DNA from: Mucilaginibacter pineti
GTDB taxonomy: Bacteria; Bacteroidota; Bacteroidia; Sphingobacteriales; Sphingobacteriaceae
Assembly: GCF_900101875.1 (NCBI RefSeq)
Contig: NZ_FNAI01000001.1
Span: 62,001-126,000 of the forward strand
Reading direction: 5' to 3'
DNA length: 64,000 bases
Shown: positions 17,342-25,121 of the stretch, in pieces
Position numbering within the stretch: the stretch's first letter is position 1
Layout of the letters: each line of letters begins with the position of its first letter
Made by a program: the position numbers and the translations under genes
Notes under the pieces: model-generated
Databases searched by the model: none
Told to the model about the DNA's origin: nothing
Seen by the model: the letters and a program-made list of their open reading frames with translations, nothing else

Positions 17342-19633
17342 ATGAAGAAACTACTTTCGATATTACTAATTGGCTCGGCCGCTTGTGCACAGGCACAAAC
17401 CAAACCGGGCGAAAAATTAGTACAATATGTTAACCCTATTATTGGTACGCAGCGCATGGGGCACGTTTATCCCGGTGCAACCGTACCTTTCGGAATGGTG
17501 CAATTAAGCCCCGAAACCGATACTGCAGGTTACGAGCTTAACGGTAAATACAATCCGGATGTGTATAAATACTGCGCAGGCTACCAGTACGATGATAAAA
17601 CCATTGTGGGCTTTAGCCATACGCATTTTAGCGGTACAGGGCACTCAGATCTGGGCGATTTCCTGATCATGCCAACTGTAGGCACCTTAAAGCTTAACCC
17701 CGGCACGGCAGATAAACCCGGCAGCGGTTACCGCTCGGGCTTTTCGCACCAGAACGAAGTAAGTCAGGCCAATTATTATAAGGTAAAGCTCGACGAAAGC
17801 AATATCATTGCCGAAATGACCACGAGCGCAAGGGTAGGTTTTCACCAGTATACGTTCCCTAAGTCAGATCAATCGCACATCGTGCTTGATTTGATGGCTG
17901 GTATTTATAACTATCCGGATAAAAACGTTTGGACGTATTTACGGGTAGTGAATGACAGCACCGTAATAGGTTACCGCCAAACTAATGGCTGGGCACGTAC
18001 GCGCACACTGTATTTTGCCATGAGCTTCTCAAAGCCATTTTTTCAGCATGGATATAAAAAGTATGACAAGCGCGAAGTGTACGGTGGTTTCTGGGGTAAA
18101 TTTAACCAGGTTAAAAACTTCCCTGAAATAGCAGGCCGCCAGCTGCGTACTTATTTTGATTTTAAAACTGAAGAAGGCGAGAAGATCAAGATCAAGTTTG
18201 CTATTTCGCCGGTGAGCATGGATGGCGCGTTGAATAACATGAAAGTTGAAATACCAGGATGGGATTTTGATAAAGTGAAAAACGACGGACAGCAACTATG
18301 GGAAACCGAATTGCACAAAATTGAAATTCAGGGCAGCAAAGATACCAAAGAAAATTTTTACACATCTATGTATCACACCATGATAAACCCAACCGTTTAC
18401 ATGGATGCTGATGGCCAGTACAAAGGGCTCGATCAAAATGTACACAAAGCCGAAGGTTTCACTAACTATACTACTTTCTCGTTATGGGATACCTACCGTG
18501 CCCTGCACCCGCTGTTTAACATTATTGAGCCAAGCCGTAATGCCGATATGGTAAAATCTATGCTGGCGCACTTTGACCAAAGTCCTGAGCATATGCTGCC
18601 GGTATGGTCAAACTCGGGTAACGAAAACTGGTGTATGAGCGGTTACCATAGCGTAGCGGTAATTGCCGATGCTGTTATAAAAGGCAATGTGAACTTTGAT
18701 GCCAATAAAGCGCTTGATGCCTGCGTTGCCACCGCCAAACACCGCGATTATGAAGGTATAGGCGAGTACATGGATAAAGGTTATATCCCTGACGAAAAAA
18801 GCGGTGTATCTGTATCATCAACAGAAGAATATGCTTTTGACGACTGGGCTATAGCGCAATTAGCAAAAAAACTAAACCGTAATGATATTTACGAGGAGTT
18901 TATAAAACGCTCGCAAAATTATAAGAACGTGTATGATGCCAAATCAGGCTTTATGCGCCCAAAACTTGCCGATGGCACATTCCGCCAGAAGTTTGATCCT
19001 TTGAGCACCATAAACGAAGGCTTTATTGAAGGTAATTCCTGGAATTATACCCTGTTTGCACCGCAGGATCCTAAAAGCCTTATTGAGCTTATGGGCGGTA
19101 ACAAACGTTTTGTGGGCTACCTTGATTCGTTGTTTACCATGAACCTGCCCGATAAGTACTTTGCCGAAACAGAGGATATTACCCGCGATGGTATTATAGG
19201 TAACTACGTACATGGTAACGAACCATCGCATCATGTTGCCTACCTGTACAACTGGACAGATAAACCATGGAAAACACAGGAGCGTATCCGCATGATTTTA
19301 CCGCGCATGTACAAGCCTACACCAGATGGTTTGGGCGGTAATGATGATACCGGCCAGATGAGTGCCTGGTATATTTTCAGCTCATTAGGATTTTATCCTG
19401 TAGCTCCCGGGTCAGATCAGTATTCAACCGGCAGCCCGGCCGTTAATGGCGCGGTTATTAACCTTGAAGGTGGCAAAAAATTCACCATCAACGTTAAAAA
19501 CCAGGGTGATAAAAATGTTTATGTTCAAAAAATGGTATTGAACGGCAAAACGCTTGATAGCTTGTTTATCAGCCATGCAGATATTATGAATGGCGGCGAA
19601 ATTACTTTTTACATGGGATCTAAGCATAAATAG
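17342..19633 (+). CDS. GH92 alpha-mannosidase, secreted
   Basis: A protein of 763 residues with a signal peptide (MKKLLSILLIGSAACAQAQ). The start of the mature domain, QYVNPIIGTQRMGHVYPGAT followed by VPFGMVQLSPETDT, and GFSHTHFSGTGHSDLGDF are GH92 hallmarks. WDTYRALHPLFNI lies at about residues 381-393 and the catalytic-base region GLGGNDDTGQMSAWYIFSSL at about 663-682. GH92 enzymes are calcium-dependent inverting exo-alpha-mannosidases that trim alpha-1,2, 1,3, 1,4 or 1,6 mannose from N-glycans, O-glycans or yeast mannan. The 763-residue length is normal. It is the second gene of an operon with the BSP protease and ends at a bidirectional terminator. Linkage specificity cannot be told from the sequence. 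Confidence 0.95.
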   Translation: MKKLLSILLIGSAACAQAQTKPGEKLVQYVNPIIGTQRMGHVYPGATVPFGMVQLSPETDTAGYELNGKYNPDVYKYCAGYQYDDKTIVGFSHTHFSGTGHSDLGDFLIMPTVGTLKLNPGTADKPGSGYRSGFSHQNEVSQANYYKVKLDESNIIAEMTTSARVGFHQYTFPKSDQSHIVLDLMAGIYNYPDKNVWTYLRVVNDSTVIGYRQTNGWARTRTLYFAMSFSKPFFQHGYKKYDKREVYGGFWGKFNQVKNFPEIAGRQLRTYFDFKTEEGEKIKIKFAISPVSMDGALNNMKVEIPGWDFDKVKNDGQQLWETELHKIEIQGSKDTKENFYTSMYHTMINPTVYMDADGQYKGLDQNVHKAEGFTNYTTFSLWDTYRALHPLFNIIEPSRNADMVKSMLAHFDQSPEHMLPVWSNSGNENWCMSGYHSVAVIADAVIKGNVNFDANKALDACVATAKHRDYEGIGEYMDKGYIPDEKSGVSVSSTEEYAFDDWAIAQLAKKLNRNDIYEEFIKRSQNYKNVYDAKSGFMRPKLADGTFRQKFDPLSTINEGFIEGNSWNYTLFAPQDPKSLIELMGGNKRFVGYLDSLFTMNLPDKYFAETEDITRDGIIGNYVHGNEPSHHVAYLYNWTDKPWKTQERIRMILPRMYKPTPDGLGGNDDTGQMSAWYIFSSLGFYPVAPGSDQYSTGSPAVNGAVINLEGGKKFTINVKNQGDKNVYVQKMVLNGKTLDSLFISHADIMNGGEITFYMGSKHK

Positions 19634-19659
19634 AAAATCCCCTTAATAGCCGTATAAAT

Positions 19660-19695
19660 AAAAAGGCAGTATCTGTATCAGATACTGCCTTTTTT
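19660..19695. terminator. Bidirectional terminator between GH92 and the kinase gene
   Basis: Perfect 16-bp arms AAAAAGGCAGTATCTG (19660-19675) and CAGATACTGCCTTTTT (19679-19694) with a 3-base loop. The A-rich and T-rich ends let it work for both convergent genes. Confidence 0.88.
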
Positions 19696-19719
19696 ATAGT
19701 GTTACCTTGAAATAGCGAT

Positions 19720-20799
19720 CTATATTTCGGCGGCTAAAAATTCCTTGTCGACGCTGGCAATCATTGTTTTAAATGTCGGTTCGGCGTTTAGGTATTCGGT
19801 TAATAATTTAAATTGGTTTTTTGCACGGACTAAATTATGATCGGGATATTTAGCGCCGTAGTAAATATCGTTGTTCAAAAAGTCTGTCAAAAAGCGCAAT
19901 CCCTGCATATAGATCATCATTTCGCCCGAAAAAATGAAATGCTGTTTTTCGGTTTCGGTTAAGATGCTTCCCATTTCAGACATGTAACCTTTGTAAATAC
20001 ACCTGAAGAAATCTTCCCTGACATGAATTTGCGACAAGTCTGTTTCTTCTTCATTAACCGGCGAGAGGTAGGTACGCATCATATCACCTATATCGCTTAA
20101 ATAATAACCGGGCATCACCGTATCCAGGTCAACCAGGCAAAGGGCGTTCTTGTTGGCATCAAACAGCACGTTATTGATCTTGGTATCGTGATGTACAACC
20201 CGCAGCGGAATTTTATTGTTACTTACCAGTTCGTTGTAAGTCTGTAGTATCTGCAGGTTATTGTAAACCGCTTTTATCTCATCGCTGGCTTGTGCTAATC
20301 TTAACGCGTTGGCAGTTACCGAGGCGGCCTTAAACTGATCGAACCTTAATTTGAGGTTATGAAAATCAACAAGGGTATATTCCAGCTTGTTAATGTCAAA
20401 ATCATGCAGCATACGGGTAAACCTGCCAAACTGCTGTGCTGCCTGGTAAGCCTCCTGTTCGTTTTCCAGCGTGTTAACGGTATGCGAACCCTTAACAAAA
20501 GGAAACAGCCTGAAATAGTCGCCCGTGGCCGATTTTACCAGGAAATCATTAGATAAGGCCTTCAAAGGTGCTACAAAAAGATAATCCGGATTTGTTTCGC
20601 TTAGGTACTCCTTTACTAAAGAGAGATTGTTAACAATATTATGCGGTTTTTTAAAAACGTTGGTATTAATTTGTTGCAGCACATAATCATGCGCCTTACC
20701 CGTAAGTTTATAAGTATGGTTAATTAACCCGGAGCCAAAAGCCTCAACTTTATAGTCCGCAGATTTCAATCCGAAGCTAATTAGGATGTTATCAAACAT
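19720..20799 (-). CDS. nahK: N-acetylhexosamine 1-kinase-like phosphotransferase (APH fold)
   Basis: A cytoplasmic protein of 359 residues with the aminoglycoside-phosphotransferase fold. It matches the remembered sequence of Bifidobacterium N-acetylhexosamine 1-kinase at several blocks: FGSGLINHTYKL with YVLQQINTNVF at the N-terminus, IPLRVVHHDTKINNVLFD (catalytic loop), DLDTVMPGYYLSDIGD (metal-binding region), and MQGLRFLTDFLNNDIYYG with AKYPDHNLVRAKNQFKLL near the C-terminus. NahK phosphorylates GlcNAc or GalNAc at C1 to feed nucleotide-sugar or catabolic pathways. The gene follows a LacI regulator in the same direction, and a CAAACGTTTG operator lies in the 81-base gap. Nearby GH109-like and GH123-like genes carry the same operator type and would supply free GalNAc. 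The symbol is tentative; automated annotation often gives only phosphotransferase family. Confidence 0.78.
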   Translation of the reverse strand: MFDNILISFGLKSADYKVEAFGSGLINHTYKLTGKAHDYVLQQINTNVFKKPHNIVNNLSLVKEYLSETNPDYLFVAPLKALSNDFLVKSATGDYFRLFPFVKGSHTVNTLENEQEAYQAAQQFGRFTRMLHDFDINKLEYTLVDFHNLKLRFDQFKAASVTANALRLAQASDEIKAVYNNLQILQTYNELVSNNKIPLRVVHHDTKINNVLFDANKNALCLVDLDTVMPGYYLSDIGDMMRTYLSPVNEEETDLSQIHVREDFFRCIYKGYMSEMGSILTETEKQHFIFSGEMMIYMQGLRFLTDFLNNDIYYGAKYPDHNLVRAKNQFKLLTEYLNAEPTFKTMIASVDKEFLAAEI

Positions 20800-20852
20800 G
20801 TTTTTTCTATTATTATACCAAACATACTTAATCGCTAAACGAATATGGTGCG

Positions 20853-20862
20853 CAAACGTTTG
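20853..20862. promoter_or_regulatory. CAAACGTTTG operator in front of the NahK-like gene
   Basis: Perfect 10-bp palindrome with central CG between the third LacI gene and the kinase gene, 54 bases before the kinase ATG. On the kinase strand it reads CAAACGTTTGCGC, the same extended form as at 24939-24951. Confidence 0.65.
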
Positions 20863-20880
20863 AGTGTTTTTTTGAGGGGA

Positions 20881-21906
20881 CTATTGCTTGTTTTCAATTA
20901 ACTGCGATTCTATGATGATCTTGTAATAAGCGCTCTGTTCGTTTGAGCCCTGCTGTTTGTTACGCAATAAGTCGAGCAGGATATCAGTAGCTTTTTGCCC
21001 CTGTAAATAAGGGAATTGCTCAACAGATGCCGCCGGGATATTTTCCATGTAATTTATTAGCGGCAAATTTGCGTAACTAACAAATTCAAGGTCTTTATTT
21101 ATGTTGATCTTTAGTTTTTGGGCATATTTAATGGCAAACAACGCCACATAATCATTAAATGTAACAATAGCCGTTGGTTTTCTTTTGCTGGCCAGCAATT
21201 CGTCAAGGGCAGCTTTGGTGCCATCTTCGGTTAAATCACAGGATACTATTAATGAAGGATCAAACTTAAGCCGGTTTTTGGTCATGGCCTTTATATAACC
21301 TTCTTTTCGCTCGCCGGTTGCAACCATGGTTTGCGGGCCATTTATCATACCTATGGCGCGGTGCCCTCGTTTAAGCAGGTAGCTTACTGCCTCAATAGTG
21401 CCAATTTCCATATTACAAGCCACATAATGAATGTTTTGCATAGGGGGGATGCGATCAAAAAACACAACCGGAATATCGTATTTTTTTAAACTCTCGAAAT
21501 GTTGGAAAGACGATGTGTTTTTACCAACAGACACCAACAGCCCATCAACCCGGTGATTTTTCATTTTCTCCACCAGTTGCTTTTCCTTTTGTTCGTCATC
21601 GTGCGATTGTGCCAGCAGTACAGTATAATTCTTTTTATAGGCTGTATCTTCAATAGCGCTTATGGCCGACGAAAAAAATGCTTCGGAAAGTTCCGGTAAA
21701 ATAACACCGATGGTGTGCGTTTTTCCCTGCTGCAAGAAAATAGCGGTTTGGTTTGGCTCGTAATTCAGTTCGTCTGCCAGTTTTTTAACCTTCATGCGGG
21801 TAGTTAGCCCAATGCTGGGGTGGTCATGCAAGGCTCTTGAAACCGTTGAAACAGAGATGCCTAATATTTGTGCTATCTCTTTTATTGTAGTTGGTTTTGA
21901 TTGCAT
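20881..21906 (-). CDS. LacI-family transcriptional regulator (third)
   Basis: A protein of 341 residues. The helix-turn-helix is TTIKEIAQILGISVSTVSRA, with the hinge YEPNQTAIFLQQGKT. The effector domain begins HTIGVILPELSEAFFSSAIS and contains FFDRIPPMQNIHYVACNMEI and FVSYANLPLINYM. Compared with the other two LacI proteins here it is a more distant member (STVSRALHDHP rather than TTVSFxLNGK). Its coding sequence is followed by one CAAACGTTTG palindrome and its promoter region (shared divergently with the DUF3472 gene) contains another, with two more before the GH123-like gene at 25122. It is therefore the likely regulator of an amino-sugar regulon comprising itself, the kinase, and the DUF3472, GH109-like and GH123-like genes. 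The effector is presumably GalNAc or a derivative; this is inference. Confidence 0.93.
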   Translation of the reverse strand: MQSKPTTIKEIAQILGISVSTVSRALHDHPSIGLTTRMKVKKLADELNYEPNQTAIFLQQGKTHTIGVILPELSEAFFSSAISAIEDTAYKKNYTVLLAQSHDDEQKEKQLVEKMKNHRVDGLLVSVGKNTSSFQHFESLKKYDIPVVFFDRIPPMQNIHYVACNMEIGTIEAVSYLLKRGHRAIGMINGPQTMVATGERKEGYIKAMTKNRLKFDPSLIVSCDLTEDGTKAALDELLASKRKPTAIVTFNDYVALFAIKYAQKLKININKDLEFVSYANLPLINYMENIPAASVEQFPYLQGQKATDILLDLLRNKQQGSNEQSAYYKIIIESQLIENKQ

Positions 21907-22041
21907 TATCCGTTGCGTTATTTGTGGCTACAATTTACAAGTAAAAACATTATCATGACAGTATTAAGTTCATATTAATTGCAGGTAATTTTATTGTTGT
22001 AAATTGAAGAGGGATTGAAACGGACATTTTTTTTAATTTTT

Positions 22042-22051
22042 CAAACGTTTG
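22042..22051. promoter_or_regulatory. CAAACGTTTG operator in the divergent LacI/DUF3472 region
   Basis: Perfect palindrome followed by CGT, 93 bases before the DUF3472 start and 135 bases before the LacI start on the other strand. It could serve both genes. Confidence 0.62.
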
Positions 22052-22144
22052 CGTTGAATTAAGCTCCCTTGTTTTTTACTAAACACGCCGAATGCTATTA
22101 CATTTATGAAATGATATCCAGCCGGTATCAGCAAACATCCAAAT

Positions 22145-23452
22145 ATGAAAAAAACTATCCTTACTTACTTTGCCTGTTTTTTTGCGGTGTTGGTTAGCCA
22201 GATTTCCAGTGCTAAAATCCATCGTACAGATGAACCAAAATCAATTGTTATACCGCTTGGGGGCAACGCCTGGGTAAACGAACCTGCACAGATAACCGAC
22301 GAAGGCTTAACTAACTGGGCAGATCAGAAATCTGTTGCCAGCATCTACTTCAGGGTTTCTGTAGTGCAGGATATTCAAGTTTCCTTAAGGCTAAAGGTTG
22401 CAAGCGGCGAAAGCACCATAAGCGTTAGCAATGGGAAAAATACTATCAACAAAAAAATAAACAATACAACTTTTGATACGGTAGCCATTGGCAAAATACA
22501 CTTAACCAAGGCGGGCTATGTTAAAATAGACTTAAAAGGCATCAGCAAAACCGGCGCTGTTTATGCAGATGTAGCCGACCTTATTATAAAAACCGATAAA
22601 CCCGATAACGACCTGGTATATGTAAAAGCAGGCAGTTCGTTTCATTTTGGCCGTCGCGGCCCATCGGTGCATTTAAACTTTAACGTTCCGGCCGAAGCTA
22701 AAAGTAAGGTAAGGTGGTTTTACAACGAGATAACGGTGCCAACGGGTATGGATGTTTTAGGGTCGTACTTCATGGCTGATGGTTTTGGCCAGGGCTACTT
22801 TGGCATGCAGGTTAATTCACCAACAACAAGGCACGTACTGTTTTCTGTATGGAGCCCCTTTGATACGCAGGACCCTAAAAGCATTCCGGATAGTATGCGC
22901 ATAAAAATGTTAAAGAAAGGCGAAAATGTACACGCCGGCGAATTTGGTAACGAAGGCTCGGGCGGCCAAAGCTATATGAACTATCCGTGGAAAGCGGGCA
23001 GTACTTATGCGTTCCTATTAGGTGCCGAATCCGATTCTGCAACCAATACAACAATCTTTACAGCATATTTTAAGGATGTAGCAGCAGGTAAATGGTATCT
23101 GGTAGCCAGCTTTAAACGCCCGCAAAAAGCAACTTATTTAACCAGCCTGTATTCGTTTGTTGAAAATTTTGAGCCGGATAATGGCGATAAAATCCGCCGG
23201 GCGTATTTTGATAACCAGTGGATAAGCACCACCAATGGCGATTGGCTGGAATTAACTCAAATTTTATATACAGCCGATGCTACCGCCAAAGCTAACTACA
23301 GGAAAGATTATGCCGGCGGATTAAAGGATGGGAAGTTTTACCTGGAAAACGGCGGCTTTTTTGATGCCTTTGTACCTTATAATACACCATTTAGCAGGCA
23401 GCCGGGCGGCCATAAACCTGTAATAAATCTTAATGAGTTACCTGTTAAATAA
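22145..23452 (+). CDS. Secreted DUF5077/DUF3472-domain protein
   Basis: A protein of 435 residues with a signal peptide (MKKTILTYFACFFAVLVSQI, cleavage near SSAK). Residues about 35-150 (IVIPLGGNAWVNEPAQITDE through VKIDLKGISKTGAVYADV) form a beta-sandwich resembling DUF5077. Residues about 165-425 (HFGRRGPSVHLNFNVP, GYFGMQVNSPTTRHVLFSVW, SGGQSYMNYPWKAGSTYAFL) match DUF3472. Both domains are found in secreted Bacteroidota carbohydrate-active proteins and have no proven reaction; a lectin-like or glycosidase role is possible. The GH109-like gene starts 33 bases downstream, so they form an operon governed by the operator at 22042. In this setting the substrate is likely to be a GalNAc-bearing glycan. 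Domain names are from memory. Confidence 0.75.
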   Translation: MKKTILTYFACFFAVLVSQISSAKIHRTDEPKSIVIPLGGNAWVNEPAQITDEGLTNWADQKSVASIYFRVSVVQDIQVSLRLKVASGESTISVSNGKNTINKKINNTTFDTVAIGKIHLTKAGYVKIDLKGISKTGAVYADVADLIIKTDKPDNDLVYVKAGSSFHFGRRGPSVHLNFNVPAEAKSKVRWFYNEITVPTGMDVLGSYFMADGFGQGYFGMQVNSPTTRHVLFSVWSPFDTQDPKSIPDSMRIKMLKKGENVHAGEFGNEGSGGQSYMNYPWKAGSTYAFLLGAESDSATNTTIFTAYFKDVAAGKWYLVASFKRPQKATYLTSLYSFVENFEPDNGDKIRRAYFDNQWISTTNGDWLELTQILYTADATAKANYRKDYAGGLKDGKFYLENGGFFDAFVPYNTPFSRQPGGHKPVINLNELPVK

Positions 23453-23485
23453 ATCATTGCACAATTAAATCACACTAAATAAAAA

Positions 23486-24832
23486 ATGGAAAGAAGATCG
23501 TTCATTAAACAAAGCGCCATAGTTGCGGCCGGTGTTACCATATTACCAACGGGCAGCCTGTTCGCCTCGGTAAATGGTAAAGTAAAATTAGGCTACATAG
23601 GCGTTGGCGCCCGTGGCATGAGCCATATTTCAGAAGGTGTACTTCGCGATGATGTAGAGATCGTTGCGATATGCGATACCCAGGAAAGGTCACTGAAAAT
23701 TTGTCGCGATTACATAGCAAAAAAAGGTAAACCTGCAGCCAAAGAATACACTGGCGGCCTTGATGCCTACAAAAGACTGCTTGACGATAAAACTATCGAC
23801 GCCGTTATAATTGCAACCCCATGGCAGTTTCATTACCAGCAATCAATAGATGCTATGAAAGCGGGTAAATACGTGGGCTGCGAGGTAATTGCAGGTTTAA
23901 CCGTTGATGAGCACTGGGATATTGTGCATACTTCAGAAAAAACAGGTATCCCTTACATGACTTTGGAGAACGTATGTTATCGCAGGGATGTAATGGCGGC
24001 TTTAAATATGGTAAGACAGGATGTTTTTGGCGAATTAGTTCACCTTGAAGGTGGATATCAGCATAATTTACGCAACGTTTTGTTTAATGATGGTAAACGT
24101 TACTATGGTGGCGGTGTTGAATTTGGTCCGAATGCGTTAAGTGAGGCCCAATGGCGCACACAATTTAATGTTGATAGGGATGGCGATTTATACCCAACCC
24201 ACGGTGCCGGCCCATGCATGCACTACGCAAATATTAATGCAGGTAACCGCTTTACCAGTATCTCATCTTTTAGCTCAAAGGCACGCGGACTGGCAGCTTA
24301 TGTGGAGCAATTATCGCCGGGTAATAAAAACGCTAAGATCAATTATAAAAACGGTGATGTTACCACTACCATGATCAACTGCGCAAACGGCGAAACCGTG
24401 TTGTTGAGCCATGATACCCATTTACCCCGCCCATATTCATTAGGTTTCAGGGTGCAGGGTACAAAAGGCTTGTGGATGGATGTTAACCAAAGCGTTTACA
24501 TTGAAGGTAAATCAAAGGATGATGAGTGGGAACCGGCACAAACCTGGTTTGATAAATACGATCACCCGCTTTGGAAAAAATACGAGAAACTTGCCGAAGG
24601 CGCTGGTCATGGTGGTATGGACTGGTTTGTATTTAACGGCTTTATTGAGGCTGTTAAGCAAAAAAAACAAACACCAATTGATGTGTATGACTCGGTAACT
24701 ATGAGCGTAATAGCGCCGCTATCAACCAAATCGCTAAAAGAAGGTAACGCAACACTTGAATTTCCTGACTTTACCAAAGGAAAATGGAAAGACAGAAAAA
24801 ATACCTTTGCGCTTGACGACAGCGGTTTTTAA
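23486..24832 (+). CDS. GH109-like alpha-N-acetylgalactosaminidase, Tat-exported
   Basis: A protein of 448 residues of the Gfo/Idh/MocA fold. The leader MERRSFIKQSAIVAAGVTIL carries a Tat motif (RRSFIK). The NAD loop is GYIGVGARGMSH at about residues 35-46. The GH109 enzymes of Elizabethkingia type share the segments seen here: YPTHGAGPCMHYANINAGNR (about 235-255), GHGGMDWFVFNGFIEAVKQ (from residue 374) and DVYDSVTMSVIAPLSTKSLK near the end, then LEFPDFTKGKWKD. GH109 enzymes remove alpha-linked GalNAc by a mechanism using bound NAD+ rather than acid-base hydrolysis. Being folded with a cofactor they are exported by Tat, which fits. The gene is second in an operon with the DUF3472 protein and ends at a terminator. 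Family assignment is better supported than the specificity. Confidence 0.82.
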   Translation: MERRSFIKQSAIVAAGVTILPTGSLFASVNGKVKLGYIGVGARGMSHISEGVLRDDVEIVAICDTQERSLKICRDYIAKKGKPAAKEYTGGLDAYKRLLDDKTIDAVIIATPWQFHYQQSIDAMKAGKYVGCEVIAGLTVDEHWDIVHTSEKTGIPYMTLENVCYRRDVMAALNMVRQDVFGELVHLEGGYQHNLRNVLFNDGKRYYGGGVEFGPNALSEAQWRTQFNVDRDGDLYPTHGAGPCMHYANINAGNRFTSISSFSSKARGLAAYVEQLSPGNKNAKINYKNGDVTTTMINCANGETVLLSHDTHLPRPYSLGFRVQGTKGLWMDVNQSVYIEGKSKDDEWEPAQTWFDKYDHPLWKKYEKLAEGAGHGGMDWFVFNGFIEAVKQKKQTPIDVYDSVTMSVIAPLSTKSLKEGNATLEFPDFTKGKWKDRKNTFALDDSGF

Positions 24833-24861
24833 AAAGCCCAACTAAATAATCTGCTATATTT

Positions 24862-24905
24862 AAGCCCTGTAACACCTAACCAAAGGGTGTTGCGGGGCTT
24901 TTTGT
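24862..24905 (+). terminator. Intrinsic terminator after the GH109-like gene
   Basis: Arms 24862-24876 (AAGCCCTGTAACACC) and 24886-24900 (GGTGTTGCGGGGCTT) pair over 15 bases, with two G-T pairs, a 9-base loop and a T5 tail. Confidence 0.8.
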
Positions 24906-24951
24906 TTAAACGTTTGCACTTATTAACTTTTTGTAAAACAAACGTTTGCGC
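24906..24951. promoter_or_regulatory. Tandem AAACGTTTG operators before the GH123-like gene
   Basis: AAACGTTTGCAC begins at 24908 (first half-base changed from the consensus C) and CAAACGTTTGCGC at 24939-24951. Their centres are 32 bases apart, about three helical turns, so both could be bound on one face. They lie 171-214 bases before the ATG at 25122. Confidence 0.62.
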
Positions 24952-25121
24952 TATGTTTGCGTAAAGCCCGCTTTGCTTTGTTTGCGCTTAATAGCTAATT
25001 TTCACTATTCAAAAACACATTATAGGTGCTTTAAAACCAAATTGCTTTATGTTTTCAATGCAATGGAAATAAAATCAAAGCAATTGCTCCAAAAAGTACA
25101 AGTGCCTGCTAAATTTATACT

